Below are positions 23,307 to 37,504 of a stretch of 64,000 bases of DNA, one piece after another. This stretch comes from Microcebus murinus. Lineage: Eukaryota > Chordata > Mammalia > Primates > Cheirogaleidae. Under the pieces are notes generated by a model. It was not told the DNA's origin. It searched no databases and worked only from the letters and a program-made list of their open reading frames with translations. The stretch lies in NCBI RefSeq assembly GCF_040939455.1, contig NC_134110.1, positions 101,399,001 through 101,463,000 on the forward strand, given 5' to 3'. The translations under genes and the position numbers were made by a program. The stretch's first letter is position 1; every line of letters starts with the position of its first letter.

Positions 23307-24924
23307 CTAATTCAGAGTTGCTTGGTAAGATGATCACTGAAGCTTATATGATGGTATTTTCTAGAAATACTGAAGAGCAGCCAACACACTTCCGTTAGCA
23401 GAAGGTCCACGTAAGAGACACAGTCCCTGGAAAGCTTCTTTCCTGGTCCAGGAGCAAAAGCTCCTTCTAGACGATGCTGTACATGCAGACAGTCCCATCT
23501 CTGCAGTCCCATTTTACTGATCCGCTGATACAGAAAAAGTTATGTTAACAGTACCACTGGAATGTGTCTACAAATATGGTACATGTGATTACTTTAAAAC
23601 CTTTCTGCTCCTTCAGCACATAGAAATGTTGTTCAATTAAGCAGACTTTAAAATTCGAACTCATCATTGAGACAATTAGAGGAAACCACCGTAAGCCAAA
23701 GGAGGAGGAAAGTGGAACTCGTGGCAGTAGATGGGCACTCACGCCCGGAGGTTTTGCAGTCCTGGAGACCAAGTGGTTTAGAGTAGATGGTCACAAAAGG
23801 ACTAACAGCGAGGCCTTGGCCTAAGAGAGGTCGCAGTTAGAATTGACCCCCCACCCATCCTGACTGAGGCCCACATACTCTGGGAAAGAATGGAAGAGAA
23901 AAAACAATTTAGTCAGTAGGCACAGGGAGACGAAAAGGAGTATTTTCAGCTTTGCCTAGGGTTAAGTTGAGCATAAAGAAAACCTGGACAAGAATTTATA
24001 TCTCTGGGCCTGCCTTTATTGTGACTGGGGTTTCGCTGTACCTTTTTGGTCAAGGAGCCTCCAGACTGAGAACACAAATTCTTCCAGGCTGGCCCTACAT
24101 CAGGGGTGCCCCTCAGAAGCAAAACTTCTGTAAAGGAATGCAATTTGAACCCAAACTTCATCAGATCCCCATGCAAAAAAAAGTAATTACATTTACTCTA
24201 AATCAGTACTGAATGATTTGACTTCATGGGCATCAGTGGCTCTCAACTTAGATCTCAGCACTCCCGTGAGAAGCAATAGGGTTCCTTCAGCAATTCCACT
24301 AAGGCAGTAAATCTCAGTGTCTGTAAAGTGACCCCACGTCCTTGGATAGATGGTGCAGCGAGGAGCTGGAAACATACACATACACACACATCCACCTCAC
24401 ACCGATATCCCCGTTAATGAATCGCAGATTAGATTTTGAGTGTGCAAGAGGAGCTCCTGAAAGTTAAATCAGGAGGAATCTGCTGGGCTCACACATGTCA
24501 TTCTTTTGTTTTCCTTATTTCTTCGCCTCTCTCCCCCGACCCTTGCTATCCCACCTTGCTTCCTTCTGATTCCCTTCCAGAAGCAGCTATAAAGAGGGCG
24601 CTTGATAGACTTGTTGCTTATTTTCTTATTAACTATGACAAAAATCTGGGGAAATGGCTACAGTGGTGGAAAAGTTCTTCCATTTCTCCACAACATAAAT
24701 ATTTGAGATTTTTGAAAGTAGTGTTTTTTTGGTAAAAGAATGATGCCAAAATTTAAGGGCATTAGCCAGTCAGTTCCAGGGAGAAAACAGTCTTAGTTTA
24801 GCTCACTGTATTGATAGCCATCTTTTATTCCTTCTGTCCATCCTTCCTTTCTTTCTCCTCTCATTTTTCTATTCAACTTCCTTCAAAATGGCTCTGTAGG
24901 CCACAGACATAAGTAGACATTTTA
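23307..24924. other. Spacer between inverted-repeat arms; no gene
   Basis: The 1.6 kb between the two arms has no transposase-like frame. The longest open frames (75-99 codons) resemble nothing known to me. The content looks like ordinary unique DNA. Confidence 0.5.
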
Positions 24925-25082
24925 AAATGTCTGTCTTTTGTGTGTATTATGCAAATGCATTAACAAATTTAAGAAGTGCTTGATTTTTAACCATCCACTA
25001 TTATTTAGCTAAATTCAATTTTAATATGTCAAAAATGTATACTGTTAAAAAACATGGAGAACACAAAGATGAAGAAACAAAA
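24925..25082. repeat. Inverted-repeat arm B (pairs with 23140-23306)
   Basis: Reverse-complement partner of arm A. The best-matching part contains GTGCTTGATTTTTAACCATC and TATTTAGCTAAATTCAATTT. Beyond the core, TAAAAAACATGGAGAACAC still aligns with the partner's TAAAAAATGTGGAGATCAC. Confidence 0.85.
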
Positions 25083-27895
25083 GGAAGCCGCGTGTGAGGT
25101 TGGTACGTAGAATGTGTACATTGCAGAGTTGGGTTCTCTTCCCCACGGTAGAACACAACGCATCTCCCTTGTCACAGAGAATTGGACTGAGAGCGAGGAC
25201 AGAAACAATTTCGAGGTGTCTATCAGGTGTAGTTCTGAAGTAACTGTTCTGCAATCCCTACTCAAATGAGACTAGTGCCTATGGACTCTCTCCTGTGCCC
25301 ACATTAAAGAATTTAACACTTCTCACTCCGGGAAGTAAATCAGACTCTACCATTAACTCATAATTAATTCAGAGCAGCACAGTAAACACAATAAGAGCAT
25401 GCCGGAAAGTGTAAGTCACGACAGGGTGAAGGCCATCGCCTGCGCACACTTGTGATCGCAGCTGTGGTTCCCCGCACAACAGAGAGGAGGCAGGTGCAAG
25501 GGAGAAGAGCGGGAGGCGGCTGTGAATTTGTTTCTCTGAACGTGCCTAGTAGGTTGCTGGAGCTCTCTATCTGTCGCTGCTGCTCGAAGCTCGCCTAGGA
25601 ATGGGAGAAACAGCTCCTCAGGGAGAAATAGACCCTTTTCTTCTCTAGGCTCTACTACACAGGGGTGCAGCTGCCTGCCATGCGGGAATGCAAGTTTATT
25701 TACTCACAGTCTAGTGGATCTAAATGGCACTGAAGCCTCTGCTGTTTTGAACACTTGGGGATGGACTCTTGATGCACAGTTTGTGATGTGGGGGCAGATG
25801 CTTCTTTTATTTTACTAATGATAGATTTCTAAGAACAGAAAAATTGCCCTCCAACTCAGTGGCTATGACAGCAATTCTACAATAAAAGCACACATCACCT
25901 ACTTTTAAAAGGATTTCTTACGTTCTCATCGATGTACTAAGAGCCCATTGAAAACCCAGCTTTATGTCCCGTGCCTGGAAGCCCTTCGCCCCCATTTTTG
26001 TTTCGATGCACTTAGGTCCTTACGGTCCATCTCAAATGCCTCCCACAGCCCTGACCTGACTGCCCCTGCCCTGTATCCGCTTTCTCTCTGGAAACTTCTG
26101 GTATCACTGTACCTTTATTATGCCACTTAGCATAGTCTGCTCTGCAGTTGTTGGTTACCTAAGGACGGGACAGTGTAGTAATATAATTACTTTGGGATAA
26201 TGTGAGTCTCCCAGCATAATGCACAGAACATAGTGATTAAAATTGAATTGTACTGAATTGAATTGAAAAGAGTTCTGACAATTTCTCACTAATCTATATT
26301 TCTTAACGTGATATTCTCTTCTTTCTGGCATTTTGGTGGATGTTGTGTTGTGCTACCCAGATCCTCCTTCAGGAACAGAGAACTTCTACCCCAGCTGCTG
26401 AGTCAATCCTCAGCTGCCAGCCCCTCTGGGGATTAGCTCAGCAGCCGACAGCTTCCTCCCCCAAGGCACACCCAGGGGTGGAGGCCATGAGGGCCTGGCA
26501 CTCTTGCCCCTGCCTGGCACAGCCCCGTAGGTCACCCGCCCATCTTCAGAGCTTCCCTCAGGCCTGCAGAGGTGACTGTATCACAGGTTGACCCGTCTCT
26601 CTGCCTGACTCTGCTTCCTTCCTTTTCATCCCACCTGTGTTTATCCCAACGTCACCTTCTATTAAGCATCCTGTTCACTCATCTCCCGCTCCTCCCCAGA
26701 GAACACAGCCTGCAACAAGCACGTTGAGCATGGAAGTACCACATGGCATTTATTTTGTCATTTACCTCTCGTCTCATTCATGAGAATGGTGCTATCGAGG
26801 AGATGGACCGAAACTTCTACAGCGATGCTCCACTGGGTGACCCATGGTATTTTATTTAATGGCCAAAATGTGCTGCCTCTCCCCACTTTTCTGGGAGTAA
26901 ACACAACAGATGGTTGGTAGAGGAAACTAAACTACATTTCTAGTTCTTTGAGGGCTTATTTAACTTATCTTTTCAAAACAGTCATTCTATGTTTACTTGC
27001 CAACAGAGAAATGCCTGAATTCATATCTTTCTTTCCTATTTGCAAAAGACATAAATGTCAAAAAGGTCAAGATCATTTCCTAGGTGCTTTGAAAAGCCTG
27101 TTTCAAAGAAAATCCTCAAACTATAATGTATATATGAAAAGATACAGATATAAAATGTTACTGAGGAAAGAAAATAAGTTAATGAAAGAAAACTCATTTT
27201 TATTTTTTCTGAGATGAAAAGCATGACCCCATTTTGGGAGAAAGTTGAAAATCTTCATGTAAAACCTCTGTGTCAAAAAGTAATGTTCTTAGCAAATATA
27301 AATTTCAAGTGCTATAATAAAGCTAGTCCTGAAAATTCAATCATTCTGAACATTTGATTTGTAAGAGATCAAACTCGTGTTAGGTATTGTGGTATTAATA
27401 TTTTGGAGAATCTATTAAAGTTATATTGGGAAAAAAACATGATCGATTGAATTAACATTTTTAACTTGCAACAAGACTATGGTAGAGATTAACAAAAGCA
27501 AGGAATTGCCTTAGCACTAAGAAGAAATAATATAAATGGAAAATGTTTTCGTGGCAACATTTCTTTTTGTAGAAATCTTTGTGATAATCAACAAAGTAAT
27601 TAAAATAATTTATGATATAAATTTCAATTTTGTTGGGTCTTTTAAAAATATTAAGAGGTGCATCAAATCCTTTTATGGGAAGAGGTGCTATGACTACATT
27701 TTTAAGTGGATTGTATTCTTTTAAATAAGATTGCTAGAAAATTAGCTTTTAATAGAAATTTGTTAAGTATTTAAAAATTCATTTTGTGAATATTTATAAT
27801 GTGCCAGTCATTTTCAATGTAAATAATAAATTTATTTTAATAAATCAAAATAAATTTTAATTTTATTTAATTTTCATGATCATCTTTTCACAGTC
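25083..27895. other. No gene; possible L2 remnant at 25950-26250
   Basis: Mostly unique. The segment 25950-26250 (AAACCCAGCTTTATGTCCCG through GCATAATGCACAGAACATAG) is weakly like L2 in the + orientation. The stretch 27270-27870 is very AT-rich. No supportable coding frame. Confidence 0.45.
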
Positions 27896-27975
27896 CAAGT
27901 TTCATAAGTCCTACTTCAAAGACATGAAAACTGAGGTTCAGAGAAGTTATGTAAGTTGCCTAAGGTAGGGTTCCA
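27896..27975 (-). mobile_element. MIR fragment, antisense
   Basis: GACATGAAAACTGAGGTTCAG followed by AGAAGTTATGTAAGTTGCC is the reverse complement of the MIR core region around CTCAGTTTCC. Confidence 0.6.
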
Positions 27976-28139
27976 GCAAAGATCTAGAAGCTCCAAGATC
28001 ACAGCCGCCTTAATCATGGCATAAAAACAGTATTGAAATAGACCTGCTTTTCTGGTTTCTGCACTGATCCAGTTTTGACTGGGCACCATATTCACTTCTA
28101 GCAAATCTTTGTGTCAGTTTTCTTATTTGGGCTGGGGTT

Positions 28140-30640
28140 GGATGAACTCTGAAACTCTTTGAAGTGTGTTTTTTAGATTTTTTTCATACTTACCAAAAAG
28201 CAACTTCGTTTTTCTACTCAAAATTCTAGACAATAACTTTGTCTTTAAAGTTCAATAGTTGTTTTTAGAATGTGTATCAAAACTGATTGTTTCAGGTTAT
28301 TATCTCCATATCCCTTGTGGGCCCTTTTAGCATTTATATTCAGGTTTTCTCAATTCAACATTCTGCTCATTTATTCCCAGAATTTCTTTTCTTTTCCTTT
28401 TTTTCTTATAATGTTATTAATAAATATTAGTTCAATCTAGTGCTTAGTTTTTCTTGTTTAGGGACTCTACTGTGTTAGATCTTTTTATATATTTTTTTTC
28501 TATATCTGCATCTTTCATTTTATCTGTAATCTTTTTGCCTATTTTTTTATTGTTCTTTAATATTTGTATTTTTCTACCTTTTCTTTTGTCTCTTATCACA
28601 TTTTCAATTAATTCTATTCTCCCTTGGATATTTGTAGTGTTCATATCTGATGATTGTGTATTCTTTCTCAAATTTTTCTTGAAATTAGTTAGTCTTAACT
28701 ATCATCTTTCTTTTTCTATTGTCCACTTTTGCGCCGAATTTTGATTTGGGGTACTCTTTCATATGTGATATTGTTTTTGATGACATTTAATTTATGGGGA
28801 AGCTGTTATGTTACAGCTTTCCTCTGCTCTACATCTGATTTGGTCCTTTGTAAAAGTTTTAGGTTTTTACCACTGGTAACAGGTTGTAGGGGAGGAAAAA
28901 AACTTTTTCTCTCTCTCCTCCTAGGTCTTTAGGGGCCCTGTAATGAAACTGACAAAAGACGAATTAACAAAAGAAAAAGAAGCAGAAGTGTATTTCCAAG
29001 TGCATAGTCCATGCACATCAGAGGACTTAGAGATGAGTAACTCACAGGGTAGTTAGAACTGGACTTACATAGCATCTTTACAAAAGACCAATACAAAGGA
29101 AAAGGTCTGTGGTTCTAGCATGGCAAGGTGTGGGGAGATAAATACATGGGGAAGACTGCTGCAAGATATGGGCTAGTTAATAAGGTTTGTCATGTACATT
29201 CCTCTGGTGCCATGGTTGATAAGGATCTAAAGTTGTCCCAGTGATTAGTTTCTGTCATTCCTGGTACAGAGGGAGGGGATGCCTTTGCAAATGTATATCT
29301 TGCTTTTAGGCACATAGGAAGAGGGCAGAAAGCATTTCTTGTATCTGTTTATTCTCCATTGGCTTCAGCTCTGAATAATTTTTATGCCAAAGTTGCCTAT
29401 CTTAGAGTGGCCTATCCTGCTACCCTTCAAGGTCTTTCCCTACAGGGAGTGTGAATCTGGGTGGCTTATGAGGTTTCTTAATTAAAAAGTACCTTCTTCT
29501 ATTGGTGCAGAGAAGTTTCATTTCTTTAATATATGGTCGTTTTGGATAGACAGGTTTTGTTGTTGTTGTTGTTTCTTGTTGCCATGATACACACTTTAAT
29601 GTCCATAGGATTCTTCATTTCCACTGATTGTTCCTTGTTTCCCTGCGTGCATAGCCTGGGAGTCATCTCGCTCTTCTGTGACACCTTCTCAAGAAGCTCC
29701 TCTGGTCTGCAGCCTCCAAGCCGCCTCCTTTCTATCACCCAGGTGCAATTCCCTGTTCCTCAGGTCTCACACTGATGTCAGTATTTCCCTCCTTACGCAG
29801 GGAACCTGTCATTTTCACGGGCGATTTCTATCTGGTTGGCCAGTATTTCTACCTCGCCCCATTCAGCTCGGCCCCACTCTGCTCTGCGCTGTCTCCCCGT
29901 GATTTTCTGCTTTGTGGGCTCTGCAGTTGTCTGGCCTGGTCTTGGATATCCATTTCCCCACTTCCATGTAAATTGACATTTGTGATATTCTCTGTGTTCT
30001 TGTTACACAGTTTTTTTGGACTTTTCATGGATAGTTTCAGTGTTGTTGGCTATAACTGTTGTTTGTTGAACTGTTGATTCCAATTTTAACCATTCTCATA
30101 TATTTTAATCTTTAAAATCTGTCAACTTCCGAAAATATACACTAAAAATATCCCATTACCATTGTGCATTTATCTGCTTCTCTTTGTATTTCCAAAGTTT
30201 CCTGCATGGTGAATATTGTGTTGTTTGACACAGAGAGGTCTAAGACAACTATCTTTTCTTTGAGGATGATAACTTCTGCCATTTTATAATGCCCTTCCTT
30301 GTCACACGTAACGGCTTTGGCCTTGGCTTCCATTTATCCGATATTTCTATCACATTCCTGATCTCTCATGATCTGCATTTTCCTGCTCACTCTCACTGAC
30401 CCTCCACTCTTGTCACTTTATGTTCCACGTGTCTTGTGACCAACATAGAGCCGAGTTTTGCTACCAAACTCAATATGAGAGTCTATAATTTTGAAAGAAG
30501 AATCCTGCCTATGCATATTTAGCATAATAATAATCTCTACTCCTGATTTTATTCTTACTGTAATATTTTGCTGGTTTATTTTGTTAACTTTTGTTTCCCC
30601 AAACACATTATTCCCCCACCTTCACTGCCACACTTGGTCC
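28140..30640 (-). mobile_element. Possible ancient LINE-1 or HAL1 remnants with LTR-like insert
   Basis: 28380-28800 is pyrimidine- and T-rich on + with long A-rich reverse-strand frames, such as 75 Lys-rich codons on - at 28444-28671, which fits an antisense L1/HAL1 relic. 28930-29440 (beginning CCCTGTAATGAAACTGACAA) resembles an endogenous retrovirus LTR, but I cannot place the family. 29480-30340 again looks LINE-like. No viral gene is present. This entry is tentative. Confidence 0.3.
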
Positions 30641-31570
30641 AAATTTTCTCAATCCTCAGCTACCTGATCTTTCCATTTTCACTCTTGTCTTTCAATTCAA
30701 TCTACATGCACCGGCCAAAATAATATTTAAATAATTCTACCCAAATTATGCCACTCTCCTGCTAACACATTTTAAGCACCTCAGGTTGCACTTAGAGTAA
30801 GATGCAGATTCCTCTTCTGCGGTGACACTGCCCCATCTGTCTCCTTGCACAGCTTCCCAACCTCCTCCCAGTTTTCTTCTTTGCTAACACTCTCTGCCGC
30901 ATCAACCCTGCCTTTTTTACTATTTCTTAAAAGTGCTAAACTCGGCCGGGCGCGGTGGCTCACGCCTGTAATCCTAGCTCTCTGGGAGGCCGAGGCGGGC
31001 GGATTGCTCGAGGTCAGGAGTTCGAAACCAGCCTGAGCAAGAACAAGACCCCGTCTCTACTATAAAATAGAAAGAAATTAATTGGCCAACTAATATATAT
31101 ACAAAAAATTAGCCGGGCATGGTGGCGAATGCCTGTAGTCCCAGCTACTCGGGAGGCTGAGGCAGGAGGATTGCTTGAGCCAGGAGTTTGAGGTTGCTAT
31201 GAGCTAGGCTGACGCCATGGCACTCACTCTAGCCTGGGCAACAAAGCGAGACTCTGTCTCAAAAAAAAAAAAAGTGCTAAACTCATTTGAAACCTTGGAA
31301 TCTTGCCCTTCATCATTTTGGAAGTTTTTTCCCCTAACTCCTCAACTGGCAAGCTCGTCTTAACCCCTCAGATGTCAAATTAGACATCCCCTTCCTTAAC
31401 AATGTCTAAAAACACCTGCCCCCCATAATTCTCTGTCACAGGAAATGACTTATTTCCTCCAGAGCCGTAGGCAATAAACAAATGAAACAATTACAAATCG
31501 TGAGGTTACGACTGCTAAAACATAAGCTTTATGAGGCCAGGGGTCATGGTTGTCTTATTTAGCGTGGTTG
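30641..31570 (+). mobile_element. LINE-2 remnant, split by an Alu
   Basis: CTACCTGATCTTTCC, CCACTCTCCTGCTAACACA and TAGAGTAAGATGCAGATTC to the left of the Alu follow the L2 3' region. To the right of the Alu, CTAACTCCTCAACTGG and the following C-rich text continue it weakly. Confidence 0.5.
30944..31273 (+). mobile_element. Lemur Alu SINE with intact target duplication
   Basis: Full-length dimeric Alu starting GGCCGGGCGCGGTGGCTC, with the lemur linker (GAAAGAAATTAATTGGCC, then TATATATACAAAAAATTAGC), a right monomer with GAGCTAGGCTGACGCCATGG, and a 13-base A tail. The 15-bp target duplication AAAAGTGCTAAACTC is perfect: 30929-30943 and 31270-31284 (overlapping the tail). It keeps many CpGs, so it is fairly young. 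Confidence 0.98.
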
Positions 31571-32199
31571 TGGAATGCAAAAGTAAATGCACGGTACGTT
31601 TGCAACTACATAAAATAAATATCTTTAAGTCTGCCACCTTCTTGTCCATATTTTATTATATCCTTTTACTTCTCTCTCTCTGCCTTCCAACCTGTTACTG
31701 AAATTACTCTCCCGTGATTTTCTCCTGCATGGCCCAAGAGCCACGTCTCAGTCCCCAGCTTGCCGTGTCCCCTGCTGCCTTGACAGCGTCCACCACTCCC
31801 TGTGCTTCCATTTCCTCAGCTGTAAAGTGAGACACGCTTTGTTACGATAAGCAAGTGAGTTAATATGCGGGAGGTCTTCTAAGAGTGCCCAGCACGTGGC
31901 AAGTGCTATATGTGCTGGCCGTTGTCCTCTGGAACACCAGGTCCACCCGATTTTCCTGACACGCCCAAGCAGTCCCCCATTTCTCCCTCTGCAGCCCATC
32001 TGTCCCCCCTGAAGCTTGCCGCTCCTCTTCTCTGCCAAGCACTCTCTCTGGGTAAGCTCAGCTACTCTCATGCTTTTACTCACCACTTGTTGGCACCTGG
32101 ATGTGCCAGAGTACCTAAGCCTTAACATACCTGCATTTAAGTTTTCTTCATCATTGATTTGTTTTCTCAGTTACTAGAAACCACTGAGGAACCAGTGAG
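31571..32199. other. MIR remnant (31800-31920), otherwise no gene
   Basis: CCATTTCCTCAGCTGTAAAG and TGCCCAGCACGTGGCAAG mark a + strand MIR 3' part. The flanking sequence is unique, with overlapping short open frames that I do not regard as genes. Confidence 0.5.
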
Positions 32200-32830
32200 T
32201 CTTGACTTGATTCTTCTTCACCCTTGGTTTGTGTCTAACCTACCGTTTACTCTTGCCAATATTGGCCTCCAAGAGTCTCACATCTCTGTCTTTATGCCTC
32301 TCATCATGCAACTTCTCACCGCCAGGAATAATGTCCAAGGACTGATTCTCACAACTCATCTTTTGTGAAGCTTCCAGAGCAACCGTCAAAGCCGCAGAGC
32401 TCAGTTATCCTTTCCCGAGGCACTCTTCCCTCTCCTTTCACTGAGCCACCAAGTTCTTTACGTGGCAGTCGCAGCCTTCCATGTTTTTTTTCCCTTTCCC
32501 TTCTCATCTTTGAAACTCACTACATCGATTTTCCTTATGGTCCAGAAATATCACTTCCATGTCAATGTCCTCATGTTGTCCTCTCTGCTTGAACTGACCT
32601 TTCCTCTCTCTTCCCTTTACTTATTCTCTGCTGGCTGAATCCTGTTTATGCTTCCACCAAGGCCGCGGTGCTTACCGACTCCAGGAAGCCTTCCCTAACC
32701 CCAGGCCTCTCTGGCTGAATTAAGGACTCACTTATGAGTACCCTTAATTCTACGTAAGTATTCCCAATATTGCTTGACACATGAAGTATTTCACAATGAC
32801 ATAATCTTATGTTCCCTTTTAGAAAATTTA
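32200..32830 (+). mobile_element. LINE-2-like remnant
   Basis: GACTCCAGGAAGCCTTCCCT followed by AACCCCAGGC is typical of L2 near its 3' end. The pyrimidine-rich text upstream fits. Boundaries are approximate. Confidence 0.45.
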
Positions 32831-33699
32831 TGGCATGTGATACAGAAAGGGGTTTGAGGTTAAAAGGTTTTTATTTTAGATCAGTATGATATTAAAGATT
32901 TTATTACAAAGTTGATTTAATAAAATCTTTAATTTATGCTGCATAGTAGCAAATGCTGACTTTTCTCTTGCAATAAATTATTAGTTCTTTTAACTTATTT
33001 CAAGCTGATGAATAAAAACTATGCTTAGTCATTAACTCTTCTAAAAATATAATATTGTGCTCAGTTCGAAAATAAAATATATATTATAGTGTGAACTGTA
33101 TTCAAACTCTCATGTTTGGAAAATTTTATTTTGTTCTAAAAATAGTCTTTGTGATTTGTTTCTAAATGACAGGCTAAAAGAGACTTTCTCAGGATACTCT
33201 TTACAAACAGTTCTCTTCCAATATGACACTGAAAGTGTGAATAATCCTTGTTCAAAATAGATGAAAACTCTAGTTTATATAGTTTTACATTTTTAACTTT
33301 CTAAAAAATTATGAAAACATCTTAGTGTACTATAAAAAATTTGATAAGGTGGAAACTTTAAAATCTAGTACAGATAATCTTGAATGACATTTGCAAACCT
33401 CATTCTATATTTTCCTCCCTTACTAACATATTATGCGTCATTATCAATGTGTGATAAAGAAGCATTTGAAAGAAAAATCCCCAAATTTCTGAAGGTGTCC
33501 AATTTCCTAAACTCAACAATTTCTAATTACTTCAACTCTGGGTCAGAAGTGATGGAAATTTTATGTGTGTTGACTGTTGTATATGAGAATGAGAAACTGG
33601 TTTAATTACTTTTATTTTTTCATTGTTTTTATTATTTTTCTGTTCTGAGCATTGTAAGAGAAGTTGGTTTATAATTAGTCCAAGTCATAACATAGCTAT
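32831..33699. other. No gene recognised
   Basis: Very AT-rich unique DNA with no supportable frame longer than about 70 codons. Confidence 0.6.
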
Positions 33700-34010
33700 A
33701 CCATGGTAGACAGAATAATGATGCCCCAAAAATGTCTATGTCCTAATTCCCGGAAAGCAGATGTGATTAAGTTAAGGATCTTGGTATGGGAAGGTGATCC
33801 TGGATTAACTGGATGGGTCCAACGTAGTCACAGGAGGGTCACAGCCAGCGGAGATGTAACCAGGGAAGCAGAGGCAAGAGTGATGCCACGAAAGGGCTAC
33901 CAGCCCAGGGAACACAAGCTCCCTCTGGGAGCTGAAAAAGGTGAGGAAACAGATTCTCCCCTGGAGCCTCCAGAAGGAATGCAGCCTTGCTGACACCCTG
34001 GTGTTAGTAT
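33700..34010 (+). mobile_element. MaLR (MLT1-type) LTR, 3' part missing
   Basis: AGAATAATGATGCCCCAAAA, GATGTGATTAAGTTAAGGAT, TGATCCTGGATTAACTGG and GAAACAGATTCTCCCCTGG appear in the order of an MLT1 LTR. The expected 3' third does not appear after it; the sequence changes into an L1 near 34018, and I could not find the LTR resuming after the L1. Confidence 0.7.
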
Positions 34011-34017
34011 TTGGAAT

Positions 34018-36655
<2,638 letters not shown>

Positions 36656-37169
36656 AGCTATATATTAGTTTTATAAAGAAAATTTGAGAATGAAAACAAA
36701 ATTAAAATGATTTGAAAACAAATGCATATTTGTAAGAAATGCATGGCAGTTTTTAAACTGGAAAGATATTTGTAAAGGAAAAATGTTCTTATCACTTTAT
36801 ATCACTACATATTTTATCTTACATTTTGAATAAGCAAACTGGCAAAATTTGTGATAGAAAAGTGAGAGGTTATATGGGGAGCTAGGGAAAAACATTCAGA
36901 AATTTTCAACAATTATTTTTTTTAACTGTAGAATTATTTCTATTCTTGATAGCATATATTGATTCCAAATATAATAATACTAGTTATTATCAATCTTCTT
37001 TTTTGTATTGCTATGATTTTGTTAGAAAAGGATTGTCTTCAATCTCTCCCACATCTCCAAACACCATACATATTAAGTAAAAATATTTTTGTCATGTATA
37101 TGTATATATCATGGTTGAAGAAATCATGGCAATTGAGCTATAAAATGGTAGATTAAAAGCATACTCTCA
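36656..37169. other. No gene recognised
   Basis: AT-rich unique sequence between the L1 end and the next Alu. Confidence 0.6.
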
Positions 37170-37504
37170 GGCTGGGCACCGTGGCTCATGCTTGTAATCC
37201 TAGCACTATGGGGGACCAAGGCAGGCAGATCGCTCAAGGTCAGGAGTTTGAAACCAGCCTGAGCAAGAGTGAGACCCTGTCTCTACTAAAAATAGAAAGA
37301 AATTAATTAGCCAACTAAAATATATATAGAAAAAAATTAGCCAGGCATGGTGGCACATGCCTGTAGTCCCAGCTACTCAGGAGGCTGAGGCAGCAGGATT
37401 GCTTGAGCCCAGGAGTTTGAGGTTGCTATGAGCTAGGCTGATACCATGGCACTCTAGCCTGGGCAACAGAGTGAGACTCTTATCTAAAAAAAAAAAAAAA
37501 AAAA
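37170..37504 (+). mobile_element. Older lemur Alu
   Basis: Same lemur linker (GAAAGAAATTAATTAGCC), but many CpGs have decayed (GGCTGGGCACCGTGGCTCAT), and the right monomer lacks the CTCACT repeat before CTAGCC. Target duplication ATACTCTC at 37161-37168 and 37504-37511. Older than the copies at 30944, 35439 and 44540. Confidence 0.95.

Noticed and set aside
28454..28744. 96-codon hydrophobic + frame resembling a membrane protein
   Set aside because: It is the complement of Lys-rich, A-rich LINE-like sequence. Phe/Ile/Leu richness comes from T-rich composition.
33700..34010. 96-codon frame in the LTR as a protein gene
   Set aside because: The DNA matches a non-coding MLT1-type LTR along its whole length.
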